Shown piece by piece: positions 25,337 to 33,856 of a stretch of 35,784 nt of DNA. This DNA comes from Prosthecobacter sp. (GTDB lineage: Bacteria > Verrucomicrobiota > Verrucomicrobiia > Verrucomicrobiales > Verrucomicrobiaceae), in NCBI GenBank assembly GCA_030827515.1, contig JAUREI010000016.1, forward strand, positions 1-35,784, given 5' to 3'. Each line of letters starts with the position of its first letter. Within the stretch, counting starts at the first letter, position 1. A model generated the notes under the pieces. It worked only from the letters and a program-made list of their open reading frames with translations, did no database searches and was not told the origin of the DNA. Position numbers and translations under genes: made by a program.

Positions 25337-26227
25337 TCAGGGAGCCTCGGACGCCGGCAGCAACTGCAGGACGACCAACTGCTGCCGAATGATTGCGGCG
25401 ATGCGCCCGAGAAAGGCTGCATGCGACTCGACCTCCTCCCGGCGAACTTCCGGAATCCCCTGCCACCAATCCTCCGCCTGAGCCTGCCCGAGGATCTCCT
25501 CGTAGCGGCGCAGGCAGCTGCCGAGTTGCGCCCAGCGTTTCAGGATGGCCGCGTCGTCGCGGCGCACCTGCTTCGGGTCGAGCAGGTCGTTCAGCAGGTT
25601 GATGGCGGCCCCCGCACCGGTGAGTGGAGCCGCGAAGCCCGCCATGGGCATGTCGGCCATGGCGATTGCCTGCTCGGCGAGGCGAACCACCTCGGGCTTC
25701 AGTTCCGGACGTTGCAGGGCCCGCGCGGCAAGCTGGAAGTGCAGGATTTCGTAGAGCGATGTATCGCTGCGATCAAGCGCGTAGGCCGACCTCAGCCTCC
25801 AGAAGGCCGAGGAATCCAGGTAGCGCTGGTGGGCTGCAGTCATGGGAAAAGGGCTGTTGCGCCGGGTCCGCTCCTTTTCCAGACGGGCCAGCGCGTGCAC
25901 TCGCGCCTCCAGCCAGGTCACTTCGGGGACCGGTGCCGCCGCGGCGGTGGTCGCCGCGGCCCGGCGCGCAAACACACCCACCGCAGGAGGCGTCGGAGGT
26001 GTGGCAGCCGTTGCAGCTGGATGCTGGGCCTGGGCGGCACTTTCGCCGCCATGCCAGTAGCTGTGCAGGGAGTCGCGCACGAGTCGCGCGGCCAGACTCC
26101 CATAGGGGCTCCCGGGAAAACCGAGAAGTCCGCAGGAGCCGGCGTCGCGCCTCGCCGCGAGCTGATCGCCCGCGATCCACAGCAGCCCGGCAACGGACAG
26201 GGTCAGGAGCGGGTGCGAAAAAGACAT
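25337..26227 (-). CDS. Unknown exported or anchored protein of the ABC module
   Basis: A 296-residue protein with an N-terminal hydrophobic segment (about 5-22, SHPLLTLSVAGLLWIAG) that is a signal peptide or anchor, then an Ala/Pro-rich linker (about 66-100) and a helical C-terminal part (about 105-290). No domain is recognised and no catalytic motif stands out. It overlaps the permease gene by 25 bases and is the last gene of the ATPase-permease-unknown set, so it is probably an accessory or substrate-contact component of that transporter. This is inference from gene order only. The 94 bases between it and the regulator gene hold the palindrome at 25252-25272 and no terminator that I trust. 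Confidence 0.72.
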   Translation of the reverse strand: MSFSHPLLTLSVAGLLWIAGDQLAARRDAGSCGLLGFPGSPYGSLAARLVRDSLHSYWHGGESAAQAQHPAATAATPPTPPAVGVFARRAAATTAAAAPVPEVTWLEARVHALARLEKERTRRNSPFPMTAAHQRYLDSSAFWRLRSAYALDRSDTSLYEILHFQLAARALQRPELKPEVVRLAEQAIAMADMPMAGFAAPLTGAGAAINLLNDLLDPKQVRRDDAAILKRWAQLGSCLRRYEEILGQAQAEDWWQGIPEVRREEVESHAAFLGRIAAIIRQQLVVLQLLPASEAP

Positions 26228-26973
26228 AGGCCGGTCAGCGAGAGGGCGAGCCCCTGCAGGCCGAGCACACCGGCGGAGGCAAGAAAATCGGCGGCAGGCA
26301 GCGGCCCCATCTTGAACACCAGCCGCGGGGTCAGGTCGGCGAGATGATAATGGGGCACAGCCAGCCAGAGCGACTGCAGGAGTTTCGAGGAGGAGCCGCC
26401 AAGCAGGGGCGCGAGCCAGACGGCGCCAAAGAGGCCGGCGAGAAGCAGGCCGGTTGGCACGAGGAAGGCGATGACCTCAACCGTGCGGGTGCCGAGAGCC
26501 GTCGCCAGCAGGACGAGGGGCACCGCACAGAGCGTGTACAAGGCGGCATACTGGCCGACAAGCTGCAGCCAAAGCTCCACCTCCCCGGCTCGCCCAGGCA
26601 GGCACCATGTGACGCTGAGCAGCACTGCAATCAGGGCGAGGGCCAGAAGCCAGACGACCACGGCACCGCCCAGTTGCAACCAGAGGCGGCAGCGACTGGC
26701 GCCGATGGCATGCTCATGCTCCAGCATGCCCTCCGTGCGCATCCGATGCCCCAGAGCCGCCGCCTGAAAGGGCAGCCAGGTGAACAGGGCCAGCCAGGCG
26801 TAGGCCCAGATGGCCTGCGCACGCGCCGGCTGGAGGATTTGGGGATTCTCCTCCCAGGGCGTGACGAGCGGCGCCAGCCAGGCGAAAACCAAGGCGCCGC
26901 CAAGGAGCAGCCAGCAACTGCTGCGACTCATCAGGCCGGCGAGGCCCAGGCGAAAGAGGGGGAAATGCTTCAT
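26203..26973 (-). CDS. ABC-type membrane permease subunit
   Basis: A 256-residue integral membrane protein with about six hydrophobic segments (for example LLLGGALVFAWLAPLV near 22-37, VVWLLALALIAVLLSV, LVPTGLLLAGLFGAVWLAPL). The order directly after an ABC ATPase and the topology fit an ABC-2-type permease, although sequence similarity to named families is not evident by eye. The ATG at 26973 overlaps the ATPase stop as ATGA, giving tight coupling; the longer open frame to 27135 lies inside the ATPase gene and was rejected. The 3' end overlaps the next unknown gene by 25 bases. The substrate is unknown. Confidence 0.8.
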   Translation of the reverse strand: MKHFPLFRLGLAGLMSRSSCWLLLGGALVFAWLAPLVTPWEENPQILQPARAQAIWAYAWLALFTWLPFQAAALGHRMRTEGMLEHEHAIGASRCRLWLQLGGAVVVWLLALALIAVLLSVTWCLPGRAGEVELWLQLVGQYAALYTLCAVPLVLLATALGTRTVEVIAFLVPTGLLLAGLFGAVWLAPLLGGSSSKLLQSLWLAVPHYHLADLTPRLVFKMGPLPAADFLASAGVLGLQGLALSLTGLCLFRTRS

Positions 26974-27650
26974 GCCTGAAGGGACTGGTAGGTGGCCAGC
27001 CACGATCCGCCCCGGCACTCGCGGGAGTGGAGCAGTTTGCCTCCGTGGATGGAAAGCAGGGAGTCGGCGGTGCGCACGGACTCCAGTTCGTGCAGGATGA
27101 CCAGCCGAACCATGCTCGCCGCAGAACTCGCCCAAAGATCGGCGACCTGCGCGCGTGTTTCAACGTCGAGGCCGGTGAGCGGCTCGTCCATGAGCAGCAC
27201 TCCGGGCCTGGTGAAGACAGCCTTCACCTCGGCAAGAATGAGCAGAACCTTTTGACGGTTGCCACGGGACAGCCTTCCAATCTGCTGGTTCAGATCCAGG
27301 CGCAGGGTTTGAGCCAGGCTCCTGGCCAGATCCAGTGCCTCACCCTGAAACCAGGAGCGAAAGAAGGTAAGCGGTTTCAATTCCGGGTCCGCGCGCAGTT
27401 CATCAGCCACGTAGTGAACACCGGACGGCGGAACGGCCCCTCCTTCGAGAAAGGGCAGCAAGCCGGCCAGCGAGCGCAACAGGGTTGTCTTGCCGGAGCC
27501 ATTGGGGGCCACAAAGAGATGCAGGCCGGGTCCGATGTCGATGGCTTCGGGGGCGCTCGCCAGGCAGCGGTCGCGCCTTTGCCATGGCAATCCCTCACGG
27601 TAGCCGAAACGGGTGCCGGCGGGGATGGTCAAGCGAGGAGCATCAGGCAT
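26970..27650 (-). CDS. ABC transporter ATP-binding protein
   Basis: A 226-residue ABC ATPase, powering the permease encoded next to it. The ATG at 27650 (protein starting MPDAPRLTIP) was preferred to the upstream in-frame start, which overlaps the pseudopilin gene. Walker A is APNGSGKTT (48-56), the signature LSRGNRQK (127-134) replaces the usual LSGGQ with LSRGN, Walker B is VLLMDEP (151-157), the D-loop is GLD, and the H-loop His is in ILHELES (about 187). The LSRGNRQK form is seen in ABC-2 type exporters. Its start is 14 bases after the pseudopilin stop, so it follows the secretion operon without a break. Confidence 0.92.
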   Translation of the reverse strand: MPDAPRLTIPAGTRFGYREGLPWQRRDRCLASAPEAIDIGPGLHLFVAPNGSGKTTLLRSLAGLLPFLEGGAVPPSGVHYVADELRADPELKPLTFFRSWFQGEALDLARSLAQTLRLDLNQQIGRLSRGNRQKVLLILAEVKAVFTRPGVLLMDEPLTGLDVETRAQVADLWASSAASMVRLVILHELESVRTADSLLSIHGGKLLHSRECRGGSWLATYQSLQA

Positions 27651-27664
27651 CGGCGATAAAAGAC

Positions 27665-28072
27665 TCAATTGCCCGTGTCCCATAGGCCGTCATCGGCCTT
27701 GCCGGAAGGATCGTAAATGGCGCCATTGGCATAAAGTTTCGGCGGCATGACAGTGTGATCAAGGGTGAGCGCCTCGTTTTCGAGGCCTGTGAAAACCGGC
27801 ATGGCCGACCAACCCTCGGGCAGATAGGCCTGCAGCTGAACGGTGCTGACCAAGGCGATGTTGGCCGTCGGATGATCGGCCATATAGCCGCGCTGGGCGG
27901 AGTAAACCGCCCGGAGCGAGAGGGCCGCGTCCTTGCCGCGCTGCCAGTTGCGCACGGATGTGATTGTGAGGCCGGCAAGCGTGCCGAGGGCGAGCAGCAG
28001 GGCGATGACCAGACTGATTTCGATCAGGCTGAAACCGCGGGCGGCGGTCGCAGGGTGTGGCAGGACTTTCAT
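27665..28072 (-). CDS. Type IV pilin-like pseudopilin
   Basis: A 135-residue prepilin of the type II secretion/type IV pilus class. After a short basic leader (MKVLPHPATAARG) comes the prepilin peptidase site G13-F14 and the hydrophobic helix FSLIEISLVIALLLALGTLAGL with Glu at mature position 5, the hallmark of this class. The globular part is short (about 95 residues). It would be cleaved and N-methylated and polymerise into a pseudopilus. Its ATG overlaps the stop of the upstream unknown gene (ATGA). No prepilin peptidase gene is in this window. It could be a GspG- or GspH-like minor or major pseudopilin; the sequence does not decide. Confidence 0.88.
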   Translation of the reverse strand: MKVLPHPATAARGFSLIEISLVIALLLALGTLAGLTITSVRNWQRGKDAALSLRAVYSAQRGYMADHPTANIALVSTVQLQAYLPEGWSAMPVFTGLENEALTLDHTVMPPKLYANGAIYDPSGKADDGLWDTGN

Positions 28073-28542
28073 GGCTTCATGGCTTCTGTCTGGGGTGTTG
28101 CCGCGGCCGGCGTTTTGAGCAGCGGCACCTCGCTTTTTGGAATGATGCGCACCGCGGCGGGACGCTCCTGCAGGAGTTCCACGGCTCCTGACGGGTTCGC
28201 TGCTCCCGTACCGGAGGGAGCGGCGGGAAAAGCCTTCAGGCGCTGCTGCATGGCCGCCGGCAGTTGATTGTGCCGGTGCACAAACAGAATGCGTGCCGGC
28301 TCATGCATGACGACAGGCTGCGTGGCTCCGGACGACTGCGGCCTCACGGGCATGGCAGGCGCCGAATTGGGTCTCGCCCTCTGAACCTTGAGTGCCGAAA
28401 AAAGTGGATCTGTGGATTCCTTGGGACTGCGTTCTTTGGAAACCAAGCCTGGCACGGGACGTGGCACCAAGCGCGTGCCCACCTCTTGGGCCACGGCAAG
28501 CACGGCGGTCAGGCTGAGGACGACGGAAAGGATGCGCTGCAT
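28069..28542 (-). CDS. Exported proline/alanine-rich unknown protein
   Basis: A 157-residue protein with a clear signal peptide (MQRILSVVLSLTAVLAVAQE). The mature part is low-complexity, rich in Pro, Ala, Arg and Gln, and lacks a recognised domain or conserved motif. Its position between gspF and the pseudopilin, with a 6-base gap upstream and a 4-base ATGA overlap downstream, shows it belongs to the secretion operon. It may be a periplasmic linker or a minor component. The function is not recognised. Confidence 0.75.
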   Translation of the reverse strand: MQRILSVVLSLTAVLAVAQEVGTRLVPRPVPGLVSKERSPKESTDPLFSALKVQRARPNSAPAMPVRPQSSGATQPVVMHEPARILFVHRHNQLPAAMQQRLKAFPAAPSGTGAANPSGAVELLQERPAAVRIIPKSEVPLLKTPAAATPQTEAMKP

Positions 28543-28548
28543 GACAAA

Positions 28549-29766
28549 TCACATGTTGCCCGACTGCATCATGCGCGGGCCCATCAGGAAGATGGGGAGC
28601 ATGGACCCGGTGAAGACAAAGCCGATGAGAAAGACGGCCATCGCAAGGGTGACAAAGTTGATGACCTGGGTGAAGTCCGCCATGATGGCGGCGGTATCCT
28701 CCTCGTAGATGTCGCGCAGCAGTTCCAGCTGCTGCGGCAGGGAGGCGGACTTCTCACCGATACCAATCATGTGCGTGACTTGAGGATCGAGTTCTGTGTT
28801 GCGCTTCAGCGACTCAGCGAACGGCACGCCCGAGGATTCGTAGACACGCGCCGCCTTGACGAAGTCCTCGTACATCGGTGTACCGTTGAGCACCCGAGCG
28901 GAAAGCATCGAGGCACGGGCCAAGTTGATGCCGTTGGCGTAAAGCATCTGCAGGGTGCCAATCCACGCGCTCTGGCGCAGACTCATGATGAGCTTCTTGA
29001 GCAGACCCCAGCGGCCCATAAGCAGGATAAGCAGTCGTTGACGAAAATTTGCCGAGCGGAACAGAGCAATGAAGAAGCTGGTGAGTGCGATGACAAAAAA
29101 GGGCCAAACCTTCTGAACAACGTGGCTCACCGAAAAGATGACAACGGAGATGGGATCAGGTGCCTGGCGAACACTCTGTAGAGTCTCCTCAACTTTGGAA
29201 ACTACGTGCACCTGCGAGTAAATGAAAAGGCCAATCTGGAAGAGAATGATCAGGGTCGGCACCAGCAGTGCCGTGCGCAGCTTGCTGGCAAAGGTCATTT
29301 CGATCTTGATGCGGTGTGCCAGCGAAGTGAAAGCTTGACCGAGCTGGCCGGAGTCAGCCCCAGCCTCAATAATGGTGATGATTGTGGTGTCAAAGACCTG
29401 TTCCTTGGCGAACGCCACGTGCACAGGCAAACCCGCCTCCAGCCGGTTTCGGATGTTGATCAGCGTGGCCTTCAGGGCGGGATCCGGCAGGCCCTGAGCG
29501 TAGTAAAGAATTGCGTCCGAGGTGCTGATGTTCGCCTTGAGCATCGAGGCGAGACCGCGAAACATCTTGATCATTTCCTTGCGAGGCACACCGCGCGGCT
29601 TCTTGTTGTCGCGCTTGGCCCGGTTGAGCGGCTTGACCAACGCCACCCGGAAACCCGGCCGCGCCGCCATCTGTGCAGCTTGCTCGCGGTTGGGCGCCTC
29701 GAGCTCCAGCACCTTGGAGACGTCCGGACGCTCGCTGTGGCGAAGGGTGACCTGAAAAACGTTCAT
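28549..29766 (-). CDS. Type II secretion/type IV pilus inner-membrane platform protein (GspF/PilC)
   Basis: A 405-residue inner-membrane protein that couples the cytoplasmic ATPase to pseudopilin extrusion. It has the two repeated GspF/PilC cytoplasmic domains (about 65-185 and 270-385), with family text such as MFRGLASMLKANISTSDAIL and IIEAGADSGQLGQAFTSLA in the first and IGEKSASLPQQLELL in the second, and three membrane helices (about 185-205, 235-258 and 378-398). It starts 2 bases after the gspE stop codon, in the usual E-F order. Confidence 0.95.
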   Translation of the reverse strand: MNVFQVTLRHSERPDVSKVLELEAPNREQAAQMAARPGFRVALVKPLNRAKRDNKKPRGVPRKEMIKMFRGLASMLKANISTSDAILYYAQGLPDPALKATLINIRNRLEAGLPVHVAFAKEQVFDTTIITIIEAGADSGQLGQAFTSLAHRIKIEMTFASKLRTALLVPTLIILFQIGLFIYSQVHVVSKVEETLQSVRQAPDPISVVIFSVSHVVQKVWPFFVIALTSFFIALFRSANFRQRLLILLMGRWGLLKKLIMSLRQSAWIGTLQMLYANGINLARASMLSARVLNGTPMYEDFVKAARVYESSGVPFAESLKRNTELDPQVTHMIGIGEKSASLPQQLELLRDIYEEDTAAIMADFTQVINFVTLAMAVFLIGFVFTGSMLPIFLMGPRMMQSGNM

Positions 29767-29768
29767 GT

Positions 29769-31460
29769 TCAGGATTCGTACGTCATGTCGAGCACCTTCT
29801 TGAGGGCCTCGAGATCGGTCTTGCCCTCGGCAAGCAACTTTAGACCGTTGTCGCGCAGGGACGGCAGTCCACTATCGCGCCGCACCTCCTGCTCAAGCTC
29901 GTAGGGCGTGATCTCGCCCTTGGCCAGTTTGTCGCCAATTTTCGGACTGATTGGCAAGATCTCAAGGATGGCGGTTCGGCCGGAGTAACCGCGCCCCTTG
30001 CACTCGGGGCAGCCGTCCTTGCGGTGGACATAGACCGTGCGGGTAGCCCAGGAGGGATCGAGCTGAAAAAGCCTGACCTCTCGCTCGGACACACCCTCCT
30101 GGCGCTCCTTGCAGGCAGGGCAGAGCATCTTCACCAGGCGCTGGGCACAGGCCGCCTTGAGCGTCTGGGCGATCTTCCAGCGTTCCATACCGAGCTGCTG
30201 GAAGCGCTCAATGATCTGGGATGCGCGAGGCGTGTGAATCGTGGTCAGCACCTTGTGCCCGGTGATCGCCGCCTCAATGGCCAGTTCGGCCGATTCACGG
30301 TCGCGCACCTCACCCATCAGGATGACGTCGGGGTCGGACCGCATGAAACTGGCGATCATTGGCTTGAACTCGCTGGAATCCTTCAAGTCACAATGGGTGA
30401 CACCGGGGATTTCGTCCTCGACCGGGTTCTCAAGGGTCAGAATGTTGTCCTCGGGATGGTTCAACTCGCGCAGCATGGCGTTGAGCGTGGTCGACTTGCC
30501 GGAGCCGGTCGGTCCGGACATGACGATGATACCCGAAGGCACCGCCATGGCCTTGTCGAGCTCGAACAGTGTCTCCTTGTCAAAGGCAAGCGTGCCCATG
30601 CCCAGACGCGCCTCCAAATGCGTCTTGTCAAGCAGACGCATCGTGACGTGATAGCCGCGGTAAGTGCGGTGTCGCTCATAACGGACGCCGACCGCGCGAC
30701 CGTAGTAACTGGCAGTGAAGCGGCCCGAGATGCCCGGCCGCTTGTTGCGCTCCTCGGGTGCGAGCCTCATGAGGTTAAGCAGGAAGGCGTCGACACGGTC
30801 ACGCAGCTTCATAGGCATGTCGACACGGGGTCCGAGCGACCCGTCCATGCGGTAGCAGTATTGAAAAAGGGTCTTCTCGGTCTTGATGTGAATGTCGGAG
30901 GCGTGCTGCTTGATGGCGTCCGAGACCATGCTGGCCACCAGTTGGGCAATCGGCTCGTCATACTGGCGTGTGACGTCAAAGTCCGGGCTCTCATTTGAGT
31001 ACTCCTCCACCTCGAGCGCCTCAAGTTCCGCCCGGCTTGGCCCCGACGAACTGGCGGAGCCCTCGATGACCGAGGAAATCTCGGAGGACAGAGTGACGAT
31101 CTTGAGCAGTTCATCGTCCGGAAAACGCGAGGCGCAGTAGTCGTCCGCCCGGTAATCCCAGGGATTGGCGACGGCGAGCAGCACCTGCTTGGCGCTGCGA
31201 CGCAGGGGAACGAACATGCCGCGCGACAACACAGCGGGATCGCAGTAGCCGACGAACTCCGGATCAACCATCTCCCGCACCTGAGGAAAAGCAGGCAGAC
31301 CCGACGCGCGCCCAACCGCCCCAAGAATGCGCGTCTTCGATGACTTGCGAACCAGAGCCTCATCGGTGATGCCATCCTGAACGGCCGTCGACGAACGCAG
31401 CTGGCTGATGATGAGCCGCTGAATGGTGTCGTTGAATTCGATACCGAGGTTCAGGTTCAT
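29769..31460 (-). CDS. Type II secretion/type IV pilus assembly ATPase (GspE/PilB)
   Basis: A 563-residue cytoplasmic hexameric ATPase powering pseudopilus or pilus assembly. The N-terminal domain (about 1-150) is of the GspE_N type. The ATPase core has Walker A GPTGSGKST (316-324), the Asp box ENPVEDEIPGV (344-354), Walker B region DPDVILMGEVRD (376-387) and the His box GHKVLTTIHT (401-410). A tetracysteine zinc site (CPAC 447-450 and CPEC 484-487) is the GspE/PilB signature and separates it from the retraction ATPase PilT. Its start overlaps the HELNH unknown gene by 4 bases (ATGA). Confidence 0.96.
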   Translation of the reverse strand: MNLNLGIEFNDTIQRLIISQLRSSTAVQDGITDEALVRKSSKTRILGAVGRASGLPAFPQVREMVDPEFVGYCDPAVLSRGMFVPLRRSAKQVLLAVANPWDYRADDYCASRFPDDELLKIVTLSSEISSVIEGSASSSGPSRAELEALEVEEYSNESPDFDVTRQYDEPIAQLVASMVSDAIKQHASDIHIKTEKTLFQYCYRMDGSLGPRVDMPMKLRDRVDAFLLNLMRLAPEERNKRPGISGRFTASYYGRAVGVRYERHRTYRGYHVTMRLLDKTHLEARLGMGTLAFDKETLFELDKAMAVPSGIIVMSGPTGSGKSTTLNAMLRELNHPEDNILTLENPVEDEIPGVTHCDLKDSSEFKPMIASFMRSDPDVILMGEVRDRESAELAIEAAITGHKVLTTIHTPRASQIIERFQQLGMERWKIAQTLKAACAQRLVKMLCPACKERQEGVSEREVRLFQLDPSWATRTVYVHRKDGCPECKGRGYSGRTAILEILPISPKIGDKLAKGEITPYELEQEVRRDSGLPSLRDNGLKLLAEGKTDLEALKKVLDMTYES

Positions 31461-32047
31461 GAGGCAAAGTGGCTCTGCATGAGCTGGGTCCAGGACGACA
31501 AGTCAGTCAGGAAGGGAAAGACGAACGGCGAGTCTCCCCCAGTAATGTGATTGAGTTCATGGCCGATCCAGAACGATGCGACGGTGACCGCCACGGGATT
31601 GATGGAGGCGACATGGACGATACTGGTTTCACCCGCAACAACCGCTGGGGCACCAAGCGCCGAACAAATCGAACGTAGCGACGGGCAATGCTCATAAAGC
31701 GAGCCCGAGCGACCCGGAAGGGGGCCGAAGGTCCAGTAATAAACACGGTCGCTGAGGCTGCTGCGCAGGAGTTTCTGCATGCGGCTCACCTCCGCCTCGA
31801 CCGTCAGCGAGTGCTTTTCCGCCTGCGTCTCCGCGACAAAAAGCAAAAAATCCTTAGGCGCCGGCATCGACAGCGTCGCCCGATAGGCCTCGATCATGGA
31901 TTCGGCATCCGCCTCGGACAAGTAACCGTCCTGGCGCAGATGCTTGAGGCAGGTGCCGGCGACGCGTTCAAGCACCGGTCGAATGTCAGTGGGCGCAGCG
32001 GCGGCGGAAAAGGGCAGCCCGGCGACGGTCTCAGCTTGCGTAACCAT
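31457..32047 (-). CDS. Unknown protein with HELNH motif in the secretion operon
   Basis: A 196-residue protein without signal peptide or membrane helix. It has a helical N-terminal half (about 24-100) and a C-terminal half with small hydrophobic strands. HELNH at 163-167 matches the HExxH pattern of zinc metalloproteases, but no clear third ligand is assured and the match can be chance. It lies between the secretin (6-base gap) and gspE (4-base overlap), so it is translated as part of the secretion system. It might regulate or pilot the ATPase, but no family was recognised. Confidence 0.75.
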   Translation of the reverse strand: MVTQAETVAGLPFSAAAAPTDIRPVLERVAGTCLKHLRQDGYLSEADAESMIEAYRATLSMPAPKDFLLFVAETQAEKHSLTVEAEVSRMQKLLRSSLSDRVYYWTFGPLPGRSGSLYEHCPSLRSICSALGAPAVVAGETSIVHVASINPVAVTVASFWIGHELNHITGGDSPFVFPFLTDLSSWTQLMQSHFAS

Positions 32048-32053
32048 GAAATT

Positions 32054-33856
32054 TCAGCGGAAGGTCGCCCGACCCGCATGCTCTTCGGACGGGGTCGCGC
32101 CGGCGGATCTGTGATTGAAAAGGCGTCTGAACCATGATTTGCGTGGTTCAACAGGACTGGGGGAAGTCACTGGGAGAGACTGTTGCGATCCGGCACCGGG
32201 CACCAGTGGTGACAGCCCTTCAAAAGTGCCGGGTGAAATGGCGGAGTAGTCGCTAACCTGCTCGTTCATCAACCGAATATCGCCTTCCATGCTTGCGTCG
32301 TAAACCTGCGGAGTGATCACAAACACCAGACTAATCTGCTCAAGCTTCCTGCTCTCGGCGCCAAATAGCCTGCCAATTCCTGGAATGCTTCCCAAAATCG
32401 GCACCTTGCTGTTACCGTTCGTGCTGTTGTAGTCATAAAAACCGCCAAGGAAAAGGGACTTGCCAGCAGGAATGCGACTGATGGCTTCGATGGTCGATTC
32501 GCTGACGCGAGGATAGGCATTTCCGGCTGTTCCGTTGCTGCTTCGACCCGCGACAAGTTCAACGATCTTGGCTACGCGGGGCCGCAATTTCATGCGTACT
32601 GTGCCGTCGGGCAGGAGTGTCGGCGTTACCGTTAGGCTGACGCCAATTTCGCGGCTTTTGTCCGGATTCACGCTCGGATCAGGATCCTTTTCGTCGATCT
32701 GGTAACGCACCTCCTCGGAGATGTTCTGGCCGGCGGTGGTCGAGGACACGGTTGCGGTAATCACAGGAAAACGATCGACGATGGAAATTGTCCCCTGCTC
32801 ATTGTCCTCGGTGATGAGGGTAGGAGCCGCCTCCTGACTGACGATGTCCGCCTCTTCCAAGGCACGGAGGATGGCCTGAACCTGGGTGTTCCCAAAGACA
32901 AGACCGATCCCCTCCTGATTCAACTGGTCGAGCGTGGCGGTGGGATTGGAAGGATTCCCGGTGCTCGTGATGGTTTTGGTGTCCGGGAGATTGAAAAGCG
33001 CGTTCAGGCTCTGCGACATGCTGATGGTGGTTCCCACATCACCGAGCGCCTGGCTCCAGTCGATGCCGACCTGCCGCGACTCGTCACGGCGAATTCGCAG
33101 CACGCGAACGTTGACGAGGATTTGTTGCTTTGGGCGGTCGATCTCGGCAAGCAAGGCGCGGATGCGCTCGAGTTTCACCGAGTTGTCGGTGACGAGCAGG
33201 GTGTTGGTCTTCTCTTCAAATTCGATCAGACCGACATCCCGAGTCAGCATGGGTCGGAGGATCGCCTTGAGCTTTTCAAAGTCAGCCGTTCCCGTCGCCC
33301 CGGCAGCCGAACCACCACCCGCGCCACCAACCGCGCCACCACCCGCGCCACCACCCGCGCCACCACCCGCTCCGGCGGCAGAACCTACAGTGCTGCGGTT
33401 GAGCGGCGCACCACGCAGGTACTTGAGTTGGTAGCTCATTACCTCGACCGGCAAACGGCCTAGCTGGGCTTCCGTGAGCAGGCTGACAGAATTGCGTTGC
33501 TGGTAAACCGTCAAGCCGTAGGCAATGGCCAGATTCTCCATCTGCTGGCGCGAATCATCAATTTTAAGCTGCCCGGTGACGTTGTATTGGGGCGCGTTAA
33601 GTTCGTTGTTGTGAAAAAACTGCAAGCCGGCGCTGCGAGCCAGATACTGGAAGACCTCATTGATCGGGGCGTTGTCAATCCAGTAACCATCGTCTGCAAG
33701 GGCCGGCAAGCCACCGTTCGAAGCGTTGCTAGGCTGGAATTGCGCAGGCTGAGACGATTGAAGGGAGCTTCCGGGCACGGGCGCTTCCTGCGCCACGGCC
33801 ACGAGGTGCAGGCCTGCAGTGATGTGGGTGATCCAGCGGGGAAAAACGGCACTCAT
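32054..33856 (-). CDS. Type II secretion/type IV pilus secretin (GspD/PilQ)
   Basis: A 600-residue protein forming the multimeric outer-membrane channel. The N-terminal signal is weak but plausible (about 1-22). An N0-like domain (about 55-135, with YWIDNAPINEVFQYLARSAG) and an N1-type ring domain (about 138-245) are followed by the C-terminal secretin domain, ending in the family signature VPILGSIPGIGRLFG (about 490-504) and VFVITPQVYD. A Gly-rich insertion (158-190) of repeated GAGG blocks splits the N1-type domain, at the place where secretins often have a loop. Its ATG overlaps the upstream gene by 4 bases. Its partner pilotin is not seen here. Confidence 0.95.
   Translation of the reverse strand: MSAVFPRWITHITAGLHLVAVAQEAPVPGSSLQSSQPAQFQPSNASNGGLPALADDGYWIDNAPINEVFQYLARSAGLQFFHNNELNAPQYNVTGQLKIDDSRQQMENLAIAYGLTVYQQRNSVSLLTEAQLGRLPVEVMSYQLKYLRGAPLNRSTVGSAAGAGGGAGGGAGGGAVGGAGGGSAAGATGTADFEKLKAILRPMLTRDVGLIEFEEKTNTLLVTDNSVKLERIRALLAEIDRPKQQILVNVRVLRIRRDESRQVGIDWSQALGDVGTTISMSQSLNALFNLPDTKTITSTGNPSNPTATLDQLNQEGIGLVFGNTQVQAILRALEEADIVSQEAAPTLITEDNEQGTISIVDRFPVITATVSSTTAGQNISEEVRYQIDEKDPDPSVNPDKSREIGVSLTVTPTLLPDGTVRMKLRPRVAKIVELVAGRSSNGTAGNAYPRVSESTIEAISRIPAGKSLFLGGFYDYNSTNGNSKVPILGSIPGIGRLFGAESRKLEQISLVFVITPQVYDASMEGDIRLMNEQVSDYSAISPGTFEGLSPLVPGAGSQQSLPVTSPSPVEPRKSWFRRLFNHRSAGATPSEEHAGRATFR
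33314..33373. repeat. Five 12-bp tandem repeats coding a Gly-rich loop
   Basis: Five head-to-tail copies of ACCACCCGCGCC (plus strand), two of them with one change (second copy ACCAACCGCGCC, fifth ACCACCCGCTCC). On the coding strand each copy reads Gly-Ala-Gly-Gly or nearly so, giving the Gly-rich segment of the secretin. The 12-bp unit keeps frame when copies are gained or lost, so length variation would change loop length without breaking the gene. Confidence 0.9.

Noticed and set aside
25323-25345. Possible terminator for the ABC module (GCTC-CCT-GAGC then a T-run on the minus strand)
   Set aside because: The stem is only 4 bp and overlaps the stop codon, so it is too weak to list as a terminator.
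26974-27135. N-terminal extension of the permease to 27135
   Set aside because: The extra residues are Arg/Pro/His-rich and lie inside the ATPase gene; the ATGA overlap at 26973 is a better start.
33314-33373. Possible CRISPR-like repeat array
   Set aside because: The 12-bp units are direct, contiguous, without spacers, and in frame in the secretin; they are a coding tandem repeat.
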